64,000 nt of DNA from Mammaliicoccus sp. Dog046 (GCF_034039665.1 NZ_CP120131.1:2348499-2412498); one strand, 5' to 3'; counted from the first letter of the stretch, positions 1 to 8,725 are shown. Notes: generated from the letters alone by a model not told the origin. Translations and numbers: made by a program.

Positions 1-75
1 ATAAATTACCTTCTACGTCATATTTATTTACATCATTATTTTTTTAATCTTTTCCTTTCACAACAATGTAAAAAG

Positions 76-105
76 TTGAGTCAGTGAAGCCATTTCTAGT
101 ATGAT
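76..105 (+). promoter_or_regulatory. Candidate sigma-A promoter of hemQ
   Basis: A TTGAGT -35 box and a TATGAT -10 box are separated by 18 bases, about 45 bases before the hemQ start codon. Both match the vegetative consensus well. This is read from sequence only; no transcription start is known. Confidence 0.5.
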
Positions 106-148
106 AGAATTATATTGAATATAAGATTCTAAAAGGAGCGAAAGTAAA

Positions 149-901
149 ATGAACGAAGCAGCAAAAACTTTAGACGGTTGGTATAGCTTGCATTTATTCT
201 ATGCAATAGATTGGACAAGCCTTAAAAATGTACCAGAAGAAGATAGAAACACAATGATTCAATCTTTCAAAACATTCCTTGAAGGATTAGAAACAGTTCA
301 TAATAATAAAGAAGGTTCACATGCGTTTTACAACATTACAGGACAAAAAGCAGACCTAATGTTATGGTTCTTACGTCCAGATGTTAAACAACTCAATGCA
401 CTAGAGAATGAATTCAACAAGTTAGATATTAGTGACTTCTTAATACCAACTTATTCATACGTTTCAGTAGTTGAACTTTCAAATTATCTTGCAGGTGACT
501 CAAACGAAGATCCATATGAGAACCCACATGTTAAAGCAAGATTATATCCAGAAGTACCACGTTCAGAATACGTTTGTTTCTACCCAATGGATAAACGCCG
601 TGACGGAGAAGACAACTGGTATATGCTAGATATGGAACAACGCCGTAGCTTAATGCGTTCACACGGATTAATCGGACGTAGTTATGCAGGTAAAGTAAAA
701 CAATTCATTACCGGTTCTGTAGGTTTAGATGACTACGAATGGGGCGTAACATTATTTAGTGATGATATGTTACAGTTTAAAAAATTAATCTATGAAATGC
801 GTTTTGATGAAGTATCTGCAAAATACGGTGACTTCGGTGCATTCTACGTAGGAAACTTATTAAATATCGATGAATTAGATACATTCTTTAAATTAAATTA
901 A
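149..901 (+). CDS. hemQ: HemQ, coproheme decarboxylase (coproporphyrin-dependent haem synthesis)
   Basis: This enzyme converts Fe-coproporphyrin III to haem b in the cytoplasm, the last step of the Gram-positive coproporphyrin pathway; it belongs to the chlorite-dismutase-like family. The 250-residue length equals that of the S. aureus protein. Visible landmarks are the N-terminal [11 protein letters not shown] block, the catalytic Tyr in CFYPM (Tyr145), and the candidate haem-ligand His in SHGLIGR (His172). A good ribosome site (AAGGAG) precedes the ATG. It appears to be a single-gene unit with its own promoter and terminator. Older annotations call it 'chlorite dismutase', but no such activity is expected. 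Confidence 0.95.
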   Translation: MNEAAKTLDGWYSLHLFYAIDWTSLKNVPEEDRNTMIQSFKTFLEGLETVHNNKEGSHAFYNITGQKADLMLWFLRPDVKQLNALENEFNKLDISDFLIPTYSYVSVVELSNYLAGDSNEDPYENPHVKARLYPEVPRSEYVCFYPMDKRRDGEDNWYMLDMEQRRSLMRSHGLIGRSYAGKVKQFITGSVGLDDYEWGVTLFSDDMLQFKKLIYEMRFDEVSAKYGDFGAFYVGNLLNIDELDTFFKLN

Positions 902-906
902 TATGT

Positions 907-947
907 AAAAGCCTGAGAAACGATTTATTCGTCTCTCAGGCTTTTTT
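907..947 (+). terminator. Rho-independent terminator of hemQ
   Basis: GCCTGAGA pairs with TCTCAGGC around a short internal loop and is followed by a run of T. It is flanked by A-run and T-run and lies just after the hemQ stop. It belongs to the CTGAGA-stem terminators that recur in this window. Confidence 0.85.
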
Positions 948-961
948 GCGAATGAAATAGT

Positions 962-1470
962 GAGAGATATCGTGCGTTTGACCTTGAATCGCACGATATC
1001 TCAGCCCTACCCCCTAACTCTTCGTGCGATTCACACCTAATCGCACGATATCTCAGCCCTACCCCCTAACTCTTCGTGCGATTCACACCTAATCGCACGA
1101 TATCTCAGCCCTACCCCCTAACTCTTCGTGCGATTCACACCTAATCGCACGATATCTCAGCTCTACCCCCTAACTCTTCGTGCGTTTGACATCTAATCGC
1201 ACGATATCTCAGCCCTACCCCCTAACTCTTCGTGCGATTCACACCTAATCGCACGATATCTCTGCTCTACACCCTAAGTCTTCGTGCGTTTGACACCTAA
1301 TCGCACGATATCTCGGCTCTACACCCTAAGTCTTCGTGCGTTTGACACCTAATCGCACGATATCTCGGCTCTACCCCCTAACTCTTCGTGCGTTTGACAC
1401 CTAATCGCACGATATCTCGGCCCAACCCACTAACTCTTCGTGCGTTTGACACCTAATCGCACGATATCTC
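962..1470. repeat. Tandem array of ten 52-bp palindromic units
   Basis: Ten units begin with TCGTGCG at 970, 1022, 1074, 1126, 1178, 1230, 1282, 1334, 1386 and 1438, a strict 52-base period. In each unit TCGTGCG and CGCACGA face each other across a short loop, followed by TATCTC and a C-rich linker (such as CTACCCCCTAACTCT). Four units carry TCGTGCGATT/AATCGCACGA, a perfect 10-bp stem; the rest carry GTTTGACA in the left arm. The first unit has a longer stem, GAGATATCGTGCG (964-976) against its exact complement (990-1002). Units 2 and 3 are identical. The array fills the gap between the convergent genes hemQ and the DUF423 gene and codes for nothing convincing. Function unknown. Confidence 0.95.
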
Positions 1471-1503
1471 TGCACCACTACTCACCCTTATAATTCCACA
1501 AAT

Positions 1504-1553
1504 AAAAAAAGATACAGAACTTGAAATCTTCTATCTCTAGATTTCTGCTCTGT
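1504..1553 (-). terminator. Terminator of the ung-YwdI-DUF423 unit
   Basis: Read on the minus strand, ACAGAGCAGAAATC pairs imperfectly with GATTTCAAGTTCTGT and is followed by a T-rich tract. It sits just after the stop codon of the DUF423 gene. Confidence 0.7.
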
Positions 1554-1578
1554 ACCTCTCTAAACTTCAATATTTAAC

Positions 1579-1941
1579 TTATAACTTCCATACTGCAATG
1601 ACAAGTAGTATCCAACTTACGATAAAGAGTACTCCACCGATTGGCGTAATTGCACCTAGTATTTTAATTTGTGTCACTGCCAAAATATATAATGATCCAC
1701 TAAAGAATACAATTCCAAATGTCATTAACCATCCTGCAACATTTAAACTTGCAGTCGTTGTTCCTGAAATAATACCGATTAAAATTAATCCTAATGCATG
1801 ATACATTTGATAAGTTGTTGCTTTCTCCCAAATATCTAAGTATTTAGCAGTTAATTTATTCTCTAAACCATGTGCACCAAAAGCACCTGCTGCAACTGCG
1901 ATCATCGCATTGATTGCACCTATTATTATAAATAATTTCAT
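1579..1941 (-). CDS. DUF423 family small membrane protein (YwdK-like)
   Basis: A 120-residue protein made almost entirely of hydrophobic segments, with about four membrane helices. The start resembles the DUF423 pattern: [20 protein letters not shown] followed by a YQMYHALG motif. DUF423 proteins are widespread small inner-membrane proteins without a proven function. It is the last gene of a three-gene minus-strand unit (ung, a YwdI-like gene, this gene), the same neighbours as the ywd genes of Bacillus subtilis. A ribosome site (AAGGAAGG) precedes the ATG. Confidence 0.85.
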   Translation of the reverse strand: MKLFIIIGAINAMIAVAAGAFGAHGLENKLTAKYLDIWEKATTYQMYHALGLILIGIISGTTTASLNVAGWLMTFGIVFFSGSLYILAVTQIKILGAITPIGGVLFIVSWILLVIAVWKL

Positions 1942-1962
1942 ATTATACCTTCCTTTCTATCA

Positions 1963-2301
1963 TTAAAAATCAAATAATGAATCTCCATTGCCAATGCCAT
2001 CATCTGTAGTTAACTGATTCTCTGTTAATTTTTCTGTAGATGGTTGTGATACTTTACCACCCATTTTTCTAATTTCTTCATTAGATATTTGAGTACTTGA
2101 TTGTGTATTTGATGGTTTTGCTTTTATCGTTGTATTGTTTTGTACTTGTATGTCATGTGTCACACTTTCTTCTTTCGTGAATAACCCACTTAAAGTATGA
2201 ATGGTATACATATGTTTATTAAACGTTTCATCTGTAGACGCATTATCTGCACCAACAAGTTCTTCTTCTATAGCTGCAATAATTTTATCTTTACTTATCA
2301 T
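1963..2301 (-). CDS. DUF5327 (YwdI-like) hypothetical protein
   Basis: A 112-residue hydrophilic protein. The N-terminal stretch ([20 protein letters not shown]) looks helical and is followed by a Ser/Thr/Gln-rich, probably disordered middle and an acidic end (GDSLFDF). No catalytic motif is visible. Its place between ung and the DUF423 gene matches B. subtilis ywdI, which is the main reason for the family name. Its ATG overlaps the ung stop by four bases (ATGA), so translation is probably coupled. Function unknown. Confidence 0.7.
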   Translation of the reverse strand: MISKDKIIAAIEEELVGADNASTDETFNKHMYTIHTLSGLFTKEESVTHDIQVQNNTTIKAKPSNTQSSTQISNEEIRKMGGKVSQPSTEKLTENQLTTDDGIGNGDSLFDF

Positions 2302-2957
2302 AAACTTTCACCTCCACACCAATTAATCGGTTGGATACCTTTTGAGGCAAGATATTCATTCGTTTGACTAAATGGTTTAGAACCAAAGAATCCTCGATAG
2401 GCAGACAAAGGACTTGGGTGAACGGATTTCACAATATGATGTCGCTCAGTATCTATTAATTTAATCTTCGTCTGCGCTGGTTTCCCCCACAAAATAAACA
2501 CGACATCTTCTTTTTCACGAGAAACTGCTTTTATAATTTCATCCGTGAACACTTCCCAGCCAATATTTTTATGTGAATGCGCTTGATGTGCTTCGACTGT
2601 TAATACTGTGTTTAACAACAATACGCCCTCTCTCGCCCAGTCTTGTAGATGCGGAGATTCACGTTTACAGCCTAAATCTGATTCCAACTCTTTATATATA
2701 TTTCTTAAAGACGGCGGGAATGCAGCATCTGGTTGCACTGAGAAAGCAAGTCCATGTGCTTGGTTCGGACCGTGATACGGATCTTGTCCTAATATGACTA
2801 CTTTCACTTGATCTAAAGGCGTTAAATCAAACGCTTGATATATATTTTCTCTATCTGGATACACCGTTTTATGTTGATAAGCTTCTTCTAAAAAAGACTC
2901 CATTTCAGAAAAATCATATTGCGATTTTATATTTTGAAATATATCCTGCCAATCCAT
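2298..2957 (-). CDS. ung: Uracil-DNA glycosylase
   Basis: Removes uracil from DNA as the first step of base-excision repair. It is family 1 UDG: the water-activating loop [13 protein letters not shown] lies near residues 57-69 (catalytic Asp59), and the DNA-intercalation motif [11 protein letters not shown] starts at His180. Length is 219 residues from the ATG chosen here. An upstream in-frame GTG exists at 2966, but it overlaps the GAGGTG ribosome site, so the ATG eight bases later is preferred. It is the first gene of the unit with the YwdI-like and DUF423 genes and is divergent from pdxK. Confidence 0.96.
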   Translation of the reverse strand: MDWQDIFQNIKSQYDFSEMESFLEEAYQHKTVYPDRENIYQAFDLTPLDQVKVVILGQDPYHGPNQAHGLAFSVQPDAAFPPSLRNIYKELESDLGCKRESPHLQDWAREGVLLLNTVLTVEAHQAHSHKNIGWEVFTDEIIKAVSREKEDVVFILWGKPAQTKIKLIDTERHHIVKSVHPSPLSAYRGFFGSKPFSQTNEYLASKGIQPINWCGGESL

Positions 2958-3071
2958 ATAATTCACCTCATTAAAAATGATAACATAGCCTTAATGAAAT
3001 AATCATAACTATTTTTTACAATTTAAAAACATGATATGATAAAGCATATGAAATATTGGGAGGAATCATCA

Positions 3072-3902
3072 ATGGCATTAAAAAAAGTCTTAACAATCGC
3101 AGGGTCTGATACAAGTGCTGGCGCTGGTATGCAAGCAGATTTAAAAACATTCCAAGAACATGATACTTATGGAATGGTTGCATTAGCAGCAATCGTTACT
3201 ATGGATCCAAAAACTTGGGGTCATGATGTAACACCATTACCTCTTGATTTACTTGATAAACAGTTAAATACTGCTATTTCAATTGGTCCAGACGCAATTA
3301 AAACCGGGATGCTTGGTTCTGAAGAAGTAATTAAACGCGCTCGTCAAGCATACGATGAGTCAGGATCCGAAATATTTGTAGTCGATCCTGTAATGGTATG
3401 TAAAGGGGAAGACGAAGTACTTAACCCAGGAAATACTGAAGCAATGATTACTGAACTATTACCAAGAGCAACAGTTGTAACACCAAATTTATTTGAAGCA
3501 GGTCAATTATCAGGTTTAGGTAAACTGACTTCAATTGAAGATATGAAAAAAGCAGCAGAAAAAATACATGAACTCGGTGCTCAATATATCGTCATTAAAG
3601 GCGGAAAAGCATTAGAATCAGATAAAGCATATGATTTATACTATGATGGAAAACGCCACGTACTATTATCAACAGATAAATTCCAATCAAGTTATAATCA
3701 CGGTGCAGGTTGTACATTTGCGGCAGCAACGACAGCTAACTTAGCAAATGGTGAATCACCAGAAGACGCGATTATTCATGCAAAAGCATTCGTAGCATCA
3801 GCAATTAAAAACGGATGGAAAATGAATGAATTCGTTGGACCTGTTGATCACGGTGCATCAAACCGTATCGAAAAAATCGAAGTTTATACTGAAGAAGTGT
3901 AA
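3072..3902 (+). CDS. pdxK: Pyridoxal/pyridoxine kinase of the ThiD-like ribokinase superfamily
   Basis: Phosphorylates B6 vitamers to give pyridoxal phosphate; the family is often annotated as hydroxymethylpyrimidine kinase (ThiD). The 276-residue protein starts MALKKVLTIAGSDTSAGAGM, nearly identical to S. aureus PdxK. The Cys-containing HGAGCTFAAA motif near the C-terminus is the ATP/anion-hole region of this superfamily. The ATG at 3072 is chosen because a GGGAGG ribosome site lies nine bases upstream; an in-frame ATG at 3036 lacks one. Whether HMP is also a substrate cannot be seen. Confidence 0.9.
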   Translation: MALKKVLTIAGSDTSAGAGMQADLKTFQEHDTYGMVALAAIVTMDPKTWGHDVTPLPLDLLDKQLNTAISIGPDAIKTGMLGSEEVIKRARQAYDESGSEIFVVDPVMVCKGEDEVLNPGNTEAMITELLPRATVVTPNLFEAGQLSGLGKLTSIEDMKKAAEKIHELGAQYIVIKGGKALESDKAYDLYYDGKRHVLLSTDKFQSSYNHGAGCTFAAATTANLANGESPEDAIIHAKAFVASAIKNGWKMNEFVGPVDHGASNRIEKIEVYTEEV

Positions 3903-3908
3903 ATGATA

Positions 3909-3964
3909 CAAAACAAAGAAGAGGATAGGACATAATATAATGTCTTAGCCTCTTCTTTTGTTTT
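3909..3964. terminator. Bidirectional terminator between pdxK and the VraC-like gene
   Basis: AAAGAAGAGG and CCTCTTCTTTT pair around an inner GACATAATATAATGTC hairpin, with A-run and T-run on both flanks. It can serve pdxK on plus and the convergent gene on minus. The inner hairpin recurs at about 17,500. Confidence 0.8.
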
Positions 3965-4310
3965 ATTGTTCTACACTAAATTCTGCAACGATTTTAGCGA
4001 TGACTTTGTGTTTTTTATATAATTTAAATTGATATTCGTAAAATGTATTCCCTAAATTACGTTCTGTATTTAGGCACTCTAGTTCAGCAGAATAATTTTC
4101 CAATGTCATTATACGTTCTGTCTGTTCAAATTCACTTTTAATTTGTTTAATTTTCTTCCCTCTAAATTGGCTGAAACTACTAAACTCTCTAAGCATACTC
4201 AATAAATATTGTACCGGTACTTCTTCACGATAATGATACCCCATTATATTACAATAATCTAAAACGGATTCATCATTAAATGAAACTTTTATTCTTTCCA
4301 CACATTCCAC
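3963..4310 (-). CDS. VraC-like hypothetical protein
   Basis: A 115-residue soluble protein. The spacing of conserved residues (RIKVSF near the start, then YHYREEVP, a middle hydrophobic stretch, and IVAEFSVEQ at the end) resembles the small protein VraC that follows vraA-vraB in S. aureus in the same neighbourhood; that comparison is from memory. A hot-dog-like fold is possible. Here no vraA or vraB gene is next to it, so it stands as an orphan single-gene unit. The longest frame starts at a GTG at 4310; a second GTG at 4301 after GGTGGAAT could be the true start. Function not established. Confidence 0.5.
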   Translation of the reverse strand: MECVERIKVSFNDESVLDYCNIMGYHYREEVPVQYLLSMLREFSSFSQFRGKKIKQIKSEFEQTERIMTLENYSAELECLNTERNLGNTFYEYQFKLYKKHKVIAKIVAEFSVEQ

Positions 4311-4393
4311 CCGCCATTTCTTAAGGCATATTTTCCACTAATTATTGTACTTCAAACATATGCATCATTCAAGTTTGGGCTGGTGGCATTACT

Positions 4394-5122
4394 TTATTGA
4401 TTAGGATATGCGTCTGCATCTAATATTACTTCAACGCTTGGATGATTATAAAGTACTGACGCAGGTAATTGTGTCGTTATTTCTCCAGATAATAATTGTT
4501 GAACCGCTTCTTTCTTTTTAGGTCCATATGCTAATAATATAATGCGTTTTGCTTTTAGTATAGACTTGATCCCCATCGATATCGCTTGTTTTGGCACTTC
4601 ATTTACGTCATCAAAATACCTGCTATTCGCTTCTATTGTTGATTCTGTTAAATTAACCACACTTGTTAAGCTATTAAATGACGTCCCTGGTTCATTAAAC
4701 CCAATATGTCCATTTTCGCCGATACCTAAAATCTGTACATCTATAGGTCCTTGTTCATCAATCAGCGCTTCATATCTTTCCGCTTCAACATCTAATTGTT
4801 CTACTGAACCGTTTGGAAGGTGTATATGTTCTTCATTCCAAGATGAAAAGTGATCAAACAACACTTGATGCATGTATGTGTTATAACTTTCAGGGTGATC
4901 AGAATCAATACCAATATATTCATCTAAATTGAAAGTTTTTATTTCACTTAAATCAAGTTGATTCATTTGGATTAATTCCACGAGACGTGCATAAACATCC
5001 TTCATCGTTCCACCAGTTGCAAGTCCTAAGACACTTTGATGATCCGAAATCATTTGCTTTAACAATTCATTAGCAACGTAATGGCACGCTTCCTCTTTCG
5101 TCCCTAAATTTATAAATCGCAT
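4394..5122 (-). CDS. nagB: Glucosamine-6-phosphate deaminase
   Basis: Converts glucosamine 6-phosphate to fructose 6-phosphate plus ammonia, feeding amino sugars into glycolysis. The 242-residue protein shows LATGGTM (about 34-40), the catalytic NLDEY motif (65-69) and GIGENGHIGFNEPG (133-146), all typical of NagB. It follows nanE by two bases, downstream of the PTS gene on the same strand, so the three form one operon. No nagA deacetylase is in this window; it would have to be elsewhere if N-acetylglucosamine is the substrate. Confidence 0.95.
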   Translation of the reverse strand: MRFINLGTKEEACHYVANELLKQMISDHQSVLGLATGGTMKDVYARLVELIQMNQLDLSEIKTFNLDEYIGIDSDHPESYNTYMHQVLFDHFSSWNEEHIHLPNGSVEQLDVEAERYEALIDEQGPIDVQILGIGENGHIGFNEPGTSFNSLTSVVNLTESTIEANSRYFDDVNEVPKQAISMGIKSILKAKRIILLAYGPKKKEAVQQLLSGEITTQLPASVLYNHPSVEVILDADAYPNQ

Positions 5123-5124
5123 GA

Positions 5125-5793
5125 TTATCCCTCAATTTCTTTAATAAATCGTTTTGTTATCTCCAATGGTCTCGTTATTGCGCCACCAACAACTGTACAA
5201 TGTACACCTAAGTCAGTTACACGTTTCAACATTTCAGGTGTAATCACATTTCCCTCAGCGACTACTTTAGCTTCAACTAAGTTCATGACATCTTTTAAAA
5301 ATTGAAAGTCATTTTCATATAAGATGTGACCTTTCGTATATTCAGTATACCCTCTTAAAGTTGTTCCTATATAATCGAAACCAAGTTTATCAGCTTGTAC
5401 CGCTTCTTCTAAATTAGAAATATCCGCCATAATTTCTACATCGGGTGCCTGTGTTCTAATATAGTCAACAAGTGCTTCTAATGATTCTTTCGGTCTTGTT
5501 TGTTTCGTCGCATCTAATGCGATGACTTCACAACCACTTTCTATTAACTCATCTACTTCTTGTGATGTTGCTGTAATGAATACATTTGATCCTTCATAGT
5601 CCCGTTTCACAATTCCAATGACAGGAATATCTACTTCTTTCTTAATAGCTATTATATCTTCTTTCGAATTTGCTCTAATACCTTTAGCACCTGCTTGATA
5701 TGCCGCTAATGCCATTTTACTCATAATAAATGATGAATGTAATGGTTCATCTGGTAAAGCTTGGCACGACACAATTAATCCCTTTGGTAACAT
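5125..5793 (-). CDS. nanE: N-acetylmannosamine-6-phosphate 2-epimerase
   Basis: Interconverts ManNAc-6-P and GlcNAc-6-P, a step of sialic acid and ManNAc use. A TIM-barrel protein of 222 residues, the same length as S. aureus NanE. The start [20 protein letters not shown], the VKRDY motif and the GGAITRP phosphate-binding loop near the C-terminus are family features. The ATG at 5793 is chosen because GGAG lies about ten bases upstream; the longer in-frame ATG at 5811 overlaps that site. It lies between the PTS transporter gene and nagB. Confidence 0.94.
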   Translation of the reverse strand: MLPKGLIVSCQALPDEPLHSSFIMSKMALAAYQAGAKGIRANSKEDIIAIKKEVDIPVIGIVKRDYEGSNVFITATSQEVDELIESGCEVIALDATKQTRPKESLEALVDYIRTQAPDVEIMADISNLEEAVQADKLGFDYIGTTLRGYTEYTKGHILYENDFQFLKDVMNLVEAKVVAEGNVITPEMLKRVTDLGVHCTVVGGAITRPLEITKRFIKEIEG

Positions 5794-5811
5794 ATAACAT
5801 ACACTCCTCAT

Positions 5812-7344
5812 TTATTGTTCTAATACTTCTTCAACTTCATTTTTTATCGTTGTAACATGTGGACCATAAATAATTTGAATACCTGTCCCTTTTTTCACAA
5901 CACCTTTAGATTCAGTCGATTTAATCAAATCTTCATCAAATAACTCGCCATCTTTAACTGTGACTCTTAATCTTGTTGCACAGCAATCTACTGTGTCTAT
6001 ATTTTCTTTTCCACCTAAGCCTTCAATAATCGTCATCGCACGTTCACTCGCATCCACTGCTTGAACAGCAGCTTCTTCTTCACGACCCGGTGTCTTAAAG
6101 TTGAATTTCGTAATCATAAATCTAAACGTTACATAATAAAGTAAGAACCAAACAATCCCAATTGGTATTACAAGTAAATAATTTGTTTTAGCATTACCTT
6201 GTAAAACACCAAAGAGCACGTAATCAATAAATCCACCACTAAATGTCTGCCCTACTGTGATATTAAATATATCTGCCATCATAAATGCTAAACCATCAAA
6301 AATTGCATGTATCACATATAACGCTGGTGCGATAAATAAGAAACTAAATTCTAATGGTTCAGTGATACCTGTTAAGAAAGAAGTCAACGCTGCTGAAAGC
6401 ATTAAACCACCGACTATTTTTTTCTTTTCAGGTTTGGCAGTATGGTAAATCGCTAATGCTGCACCTAGCAGACCAAACATCATCGTAATAAATCGCCCTG
6501 ACATATAGCGAGAAATACCTGAATAGTAATGTGTTAAATGCGAATCTCCCAATTGTGCAAAGAATATATTTTGTGTACCTTGAACAATCTTACCGTTAAT
6601 TTCCATCGTTCCACCAAGCGCTGTTTGCCAAAATGGTAAATAGAAAATATGATGTAATCCGAATGGCCCTAGCATACGCAATACAAATCCATATATAAAC
6701 GTCCCGATAACCCCTGTTTTATTAACAAGACCGCCTGCGTTAAAAATCCATCCTTGTATCGTTGGCCAAACAAAGAACAAAACCACACCAAGTACAATTG
6801 AAGCAACAGATGTAATGATAGGTATAAATCTTGATCCTCCAAAAAATCCTAAAAACGGTGGTAATGTAATCTTGTTATATTTATTGTGGAGCATTGCCGT
6901 CATGATACCGACAATAATCCCGCCAAACACACCCGTTTCAACTGTTTGAATACCCAAGACCATTCCTTGACCTGCTTTGGCCAAATTCTCTTGTGTAGCA
7001 ACATCATCAGTAATCGTTAACGATGCATTCATTGTTGTATTCATGATTAAGAATCCTAACATTGCTGCTAAACCGGCTGTTCCTTTGTCACTCTTTGCTA
7101 AGCCAATCGCTACCCCGATAGCAAATATGACTGGTAAATTCGCAAATACAATATTCCCCGCTGACGACATCAATATGAATACATATTGTAATAAATCTAT
7201 ATCTAATATTGGATACGCCTTAATTGTATTTGGATTACTTAGCGCGCCACCTATCCCAAGCAACAAACCTGCTGCAGGTAGTATTGCAATAGGCAACATA
7301 AATGATTTCCCGAACTGTTGTGCTTTATCAAATACTTTACTCAT
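5812..7344 (-). CDS. PTS transporter EIICB, glucose/N-acetylglucosamine family
   Basis: Membrane permease that imports and phosphorylates a sugar. The first roughly 365 residues form an EIIC domain with about ten membrane helices, including GITEPLEFSFLF, the conserved substrate-site region. A linker leads to an EIIB domain with CCATRLRV; the phosphorylated Cys is at about 454-455. No EIIA domain is present, so EIIA must be supplied in trans. Neighbours nagB and nanE point to an amino sugar (GlcNAc, ManNAc or similar) rather than glucose, but the substrate is inferred. The start at 7344 (MSKVFDK) is preferred over upstream codons that lie in the GAGAGGTGG ribosome site. Confidence 0.88.
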   Translation of the reverse strand: MSKVFDKAQQFGKSFMLPIAILPAAGLLLGIGGALSNPNTIKAYPILDIDLLQYVFILMSSAGNIVFANLPVIFAIGVAIGLAKSDKGTAGLAAMLGFLIMNTTMNASLTITDDVATQENLAKAGQGMVLGIQTVETGVFGGIIVGIMTAMLHNKYNKITLPPFLGFFGGSRFIPIITSVASIVLGVVLFFVWPTIQGWIFNAGGLVNKTGVIGTFIYGFVLRMLGPFGLHHIFYLPFWQTALGGTMEINGKIVQGTQNIFFAQLGDSHLTHYYSGISRYMSGRFITMMFGLLGAALAIYHTAKPEKKKIVGGLMLSAALTSFLTGITEPLEFSFLFIAPALYVIHAIFDGLAFMMADIFNITVGQTFSGGFIDYVLFGVLQGNAKTNYLLVIPIGIVWFLLYYVTFRFMITKFNFKTPGREEEAAVQAVDASERAMTIIEGLGGKENIDTVDCCATRLRVTVKDGELFDEDLIKSTESKGVVKKGTGIQIIYGPHVTTIKNEVEEVLEQ

Positions 7345-7415
7345 TCCCATCCCCACCTCTCAATTTACCCTTAATATAACACCTTGAAAATACTAGTCAA
7401 TGTTTACAATAGAAT

Positions 7416-7446
7416 TGAAAAAGTTTTTCATATATACTAGTATATA
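7416..7446. promoter_or_regulatory. Candidate RpiR-family operators between the PTS gene and its regulator
   Basis: Two adjacent palindromes occupy the divergent gap: TGAAAAA-G-TTTTTCA (7416-7430) and the perfect 16-base TATATACTAGTATATA (7431-7446). A further partial TACTAGT lies near 7391. Their place between divergent genes and close to the regulator's own ribosome site suits autoregulation plus control of the amino-sugar operon. Binding is inferred. Confidence 0.45.
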
Positions 7447-7469
7447 ATTCATAAATAGGAGTGTTATCG

Positions 7470-8276
7470 ATGAAATTTGAAAATCGTATTCAACAATTTT
7501 CATATCTTTTCACTAATGCAGATGATACAATCGCAAATTACATTCTCGAAAATCCTGTTGGTGATCATTTCTCAACAATTACATCACTGGCTTATGCGAT
7601 AGGTGTTTCTACTTCAAGTATTACAAGATTTAGCCATAAGTTAGATTATCAGAACTTTCAAGATATGAAATTTAATATTCAACAAACGTATGAGAAGACA
7701 GATATTCATAACGTTCCTCTCATCAAACGTATTCATGAGTACCATCAAACGTTACTCCAGCAAACAGGTGAATTTATCTCTAATGAAAAAATCCATCAAC
7801 TCATTACAACTTTAACGCAAAGCAAACAAACTTTATTTGCCGGTCTTGGAAGTTCAGGTCTAAGTGCGACTGAATTCTATTACCGTACAATGCGAATGGG
7901 CATTATTGGCAACGCTGTAACAGATGCACATCAAATGAAAATTGGTGCTTCTTTACTGACAGAAGATGATGCATTAATTATCTTTTCAAATAGTGGACAT
8001 ACAGAGGAAGTCATTAACGCAGCTAAAATTGCCCAAGCACAAAAAGCTACCGTCATTTCCATTACAAATTATGCTGGTAGTGAACTTACTGCACATTCTG
8101 ATATTGTCATCATGACGATTGATCAAACTCGAGTAAATGATAAAAGGTTTATTAACACACAAATTTCAGCACATTTTCTGATTGATGTTGTAAGTTATAT
8201 GTTGCTTGAACATGGAAACCATATGGAACATTATCAACATACGAGAGATGTCATCTTAAAAGGTAATAATTCGTAA
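7470..8276 (+). CDS. RpiR/MurR-family transcriptional regulator
   Basis: A 268-residue repressor type with an N-terminal winged-helix HTH (roughly residues 1-75; the SSITRFSHKL recognition segment is near 50) and a C-terminal SIS sugar-isomerase-like domain (about 115-240, with GLGSSGLSA and SNSGHTEEV). SIS domains bind phosphosugars, so the effector is probably an amino-sugar phosphate made by the divergent nagB-nanE-PTS operon. The ATG at 7470 follows AGGAG by eight bases; an in-frame GTG at 7461 overlaps that site. A role in regulating the neighbouring operon is inferred from position. Confidence 0.88.
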   Translation: MKFENRIQQFSYLFTNADDTIANYILENPVGDHFSTITSLAYAIGVSTSSITRFSHKLDYQNFQDMKFNIQQTYEKTDIHNVPLIKRIHEYHQTLLQQTGEFISNEKIHQLITTLTQSKQTLFAGLGSSGLSATEFYYRTMRMGIIGNAVTDAHQMKIGASLLTEDDALIIFSNSGHTEEVINAAKIAQAQKATVISITNYAGSELTAHSDIVIMTIDQTRVNDKRFINTQISAHFLIDVVSYMLLEHGNHMEHYQHTRDVILKGNNS

Positions 8277-8353
8277 CTTGTGAGCAGAATATATATAAAT
8301 TTAGTCTATAATTTAGTAGAATAGAAAAGTATATACTATGAGGAGTGGAAGGC

Positions 8354-8713
8354 ATGGAATTAATTCAAGTAGATCACGTACAATCACTAATATCAGAATA
8401 TGAAAACAAACCAGTTTATCTCCATGTTGAAACAACAAATGGCGCTTACGCAAACCATTTTGATAACAAAGTATTTAATGCTGGTACATTTTTAAGAAAT
8501 ATTCAAGTTACATTTACGCATGCACATTTAACAGGCGGGAATAAAGAGCCCCATCGTGTCGGTTTAAAATTAGACAACAATGGCTGGGTATATGTACAGG
8601 GACTTACACATTATGAAGTAACAGAAGATAAAGAATTATTATTAGCAGGACTAAATTACGAAGGACAACTTGCTGCAGCATTACACATCAGTAGCAACCC
8701 GTTCAAGGATTAA
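8354..8713 (+). CDS. YojF family protein (DUF1806), partner of bshB2
   Basis: A 119-residue protein with the beta-rich pattern of DUF1806 (MELIQVDHVQSLI..., YVQGLTHYEV, LLLAGLNYEGQLAAALHIS). In Bacillus and Staphylococcus it always precedes the bacillithiol deacetylase gene, as here, where bshB2 follows after 12 bases. Its biochemical role is not known to me; a part in bacillithiol metabolism is guilt by association. The start at 8354 is chosen because GGAG is just upstream, inside the longer frame. Confidence 0.85.
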   Translation: MELIQVDHVQSLISEYENKPVYLHVETTNGAYANHFDNKVFNAGTFLRNIQVTFTHAHLTGGNKEPHRVGLKLDNNGWVYVQGLTHYEVTEDKELLLAGLNYEGQLAAALHISSNPFKD

Positions 8714-8725
8714 GAGGTGCATACA

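Noticed and set aside
962-1470. CRISPR array
   Set aside because: The units repeat in full, including the linker, so there are no unique spacers; no cas genes are near.
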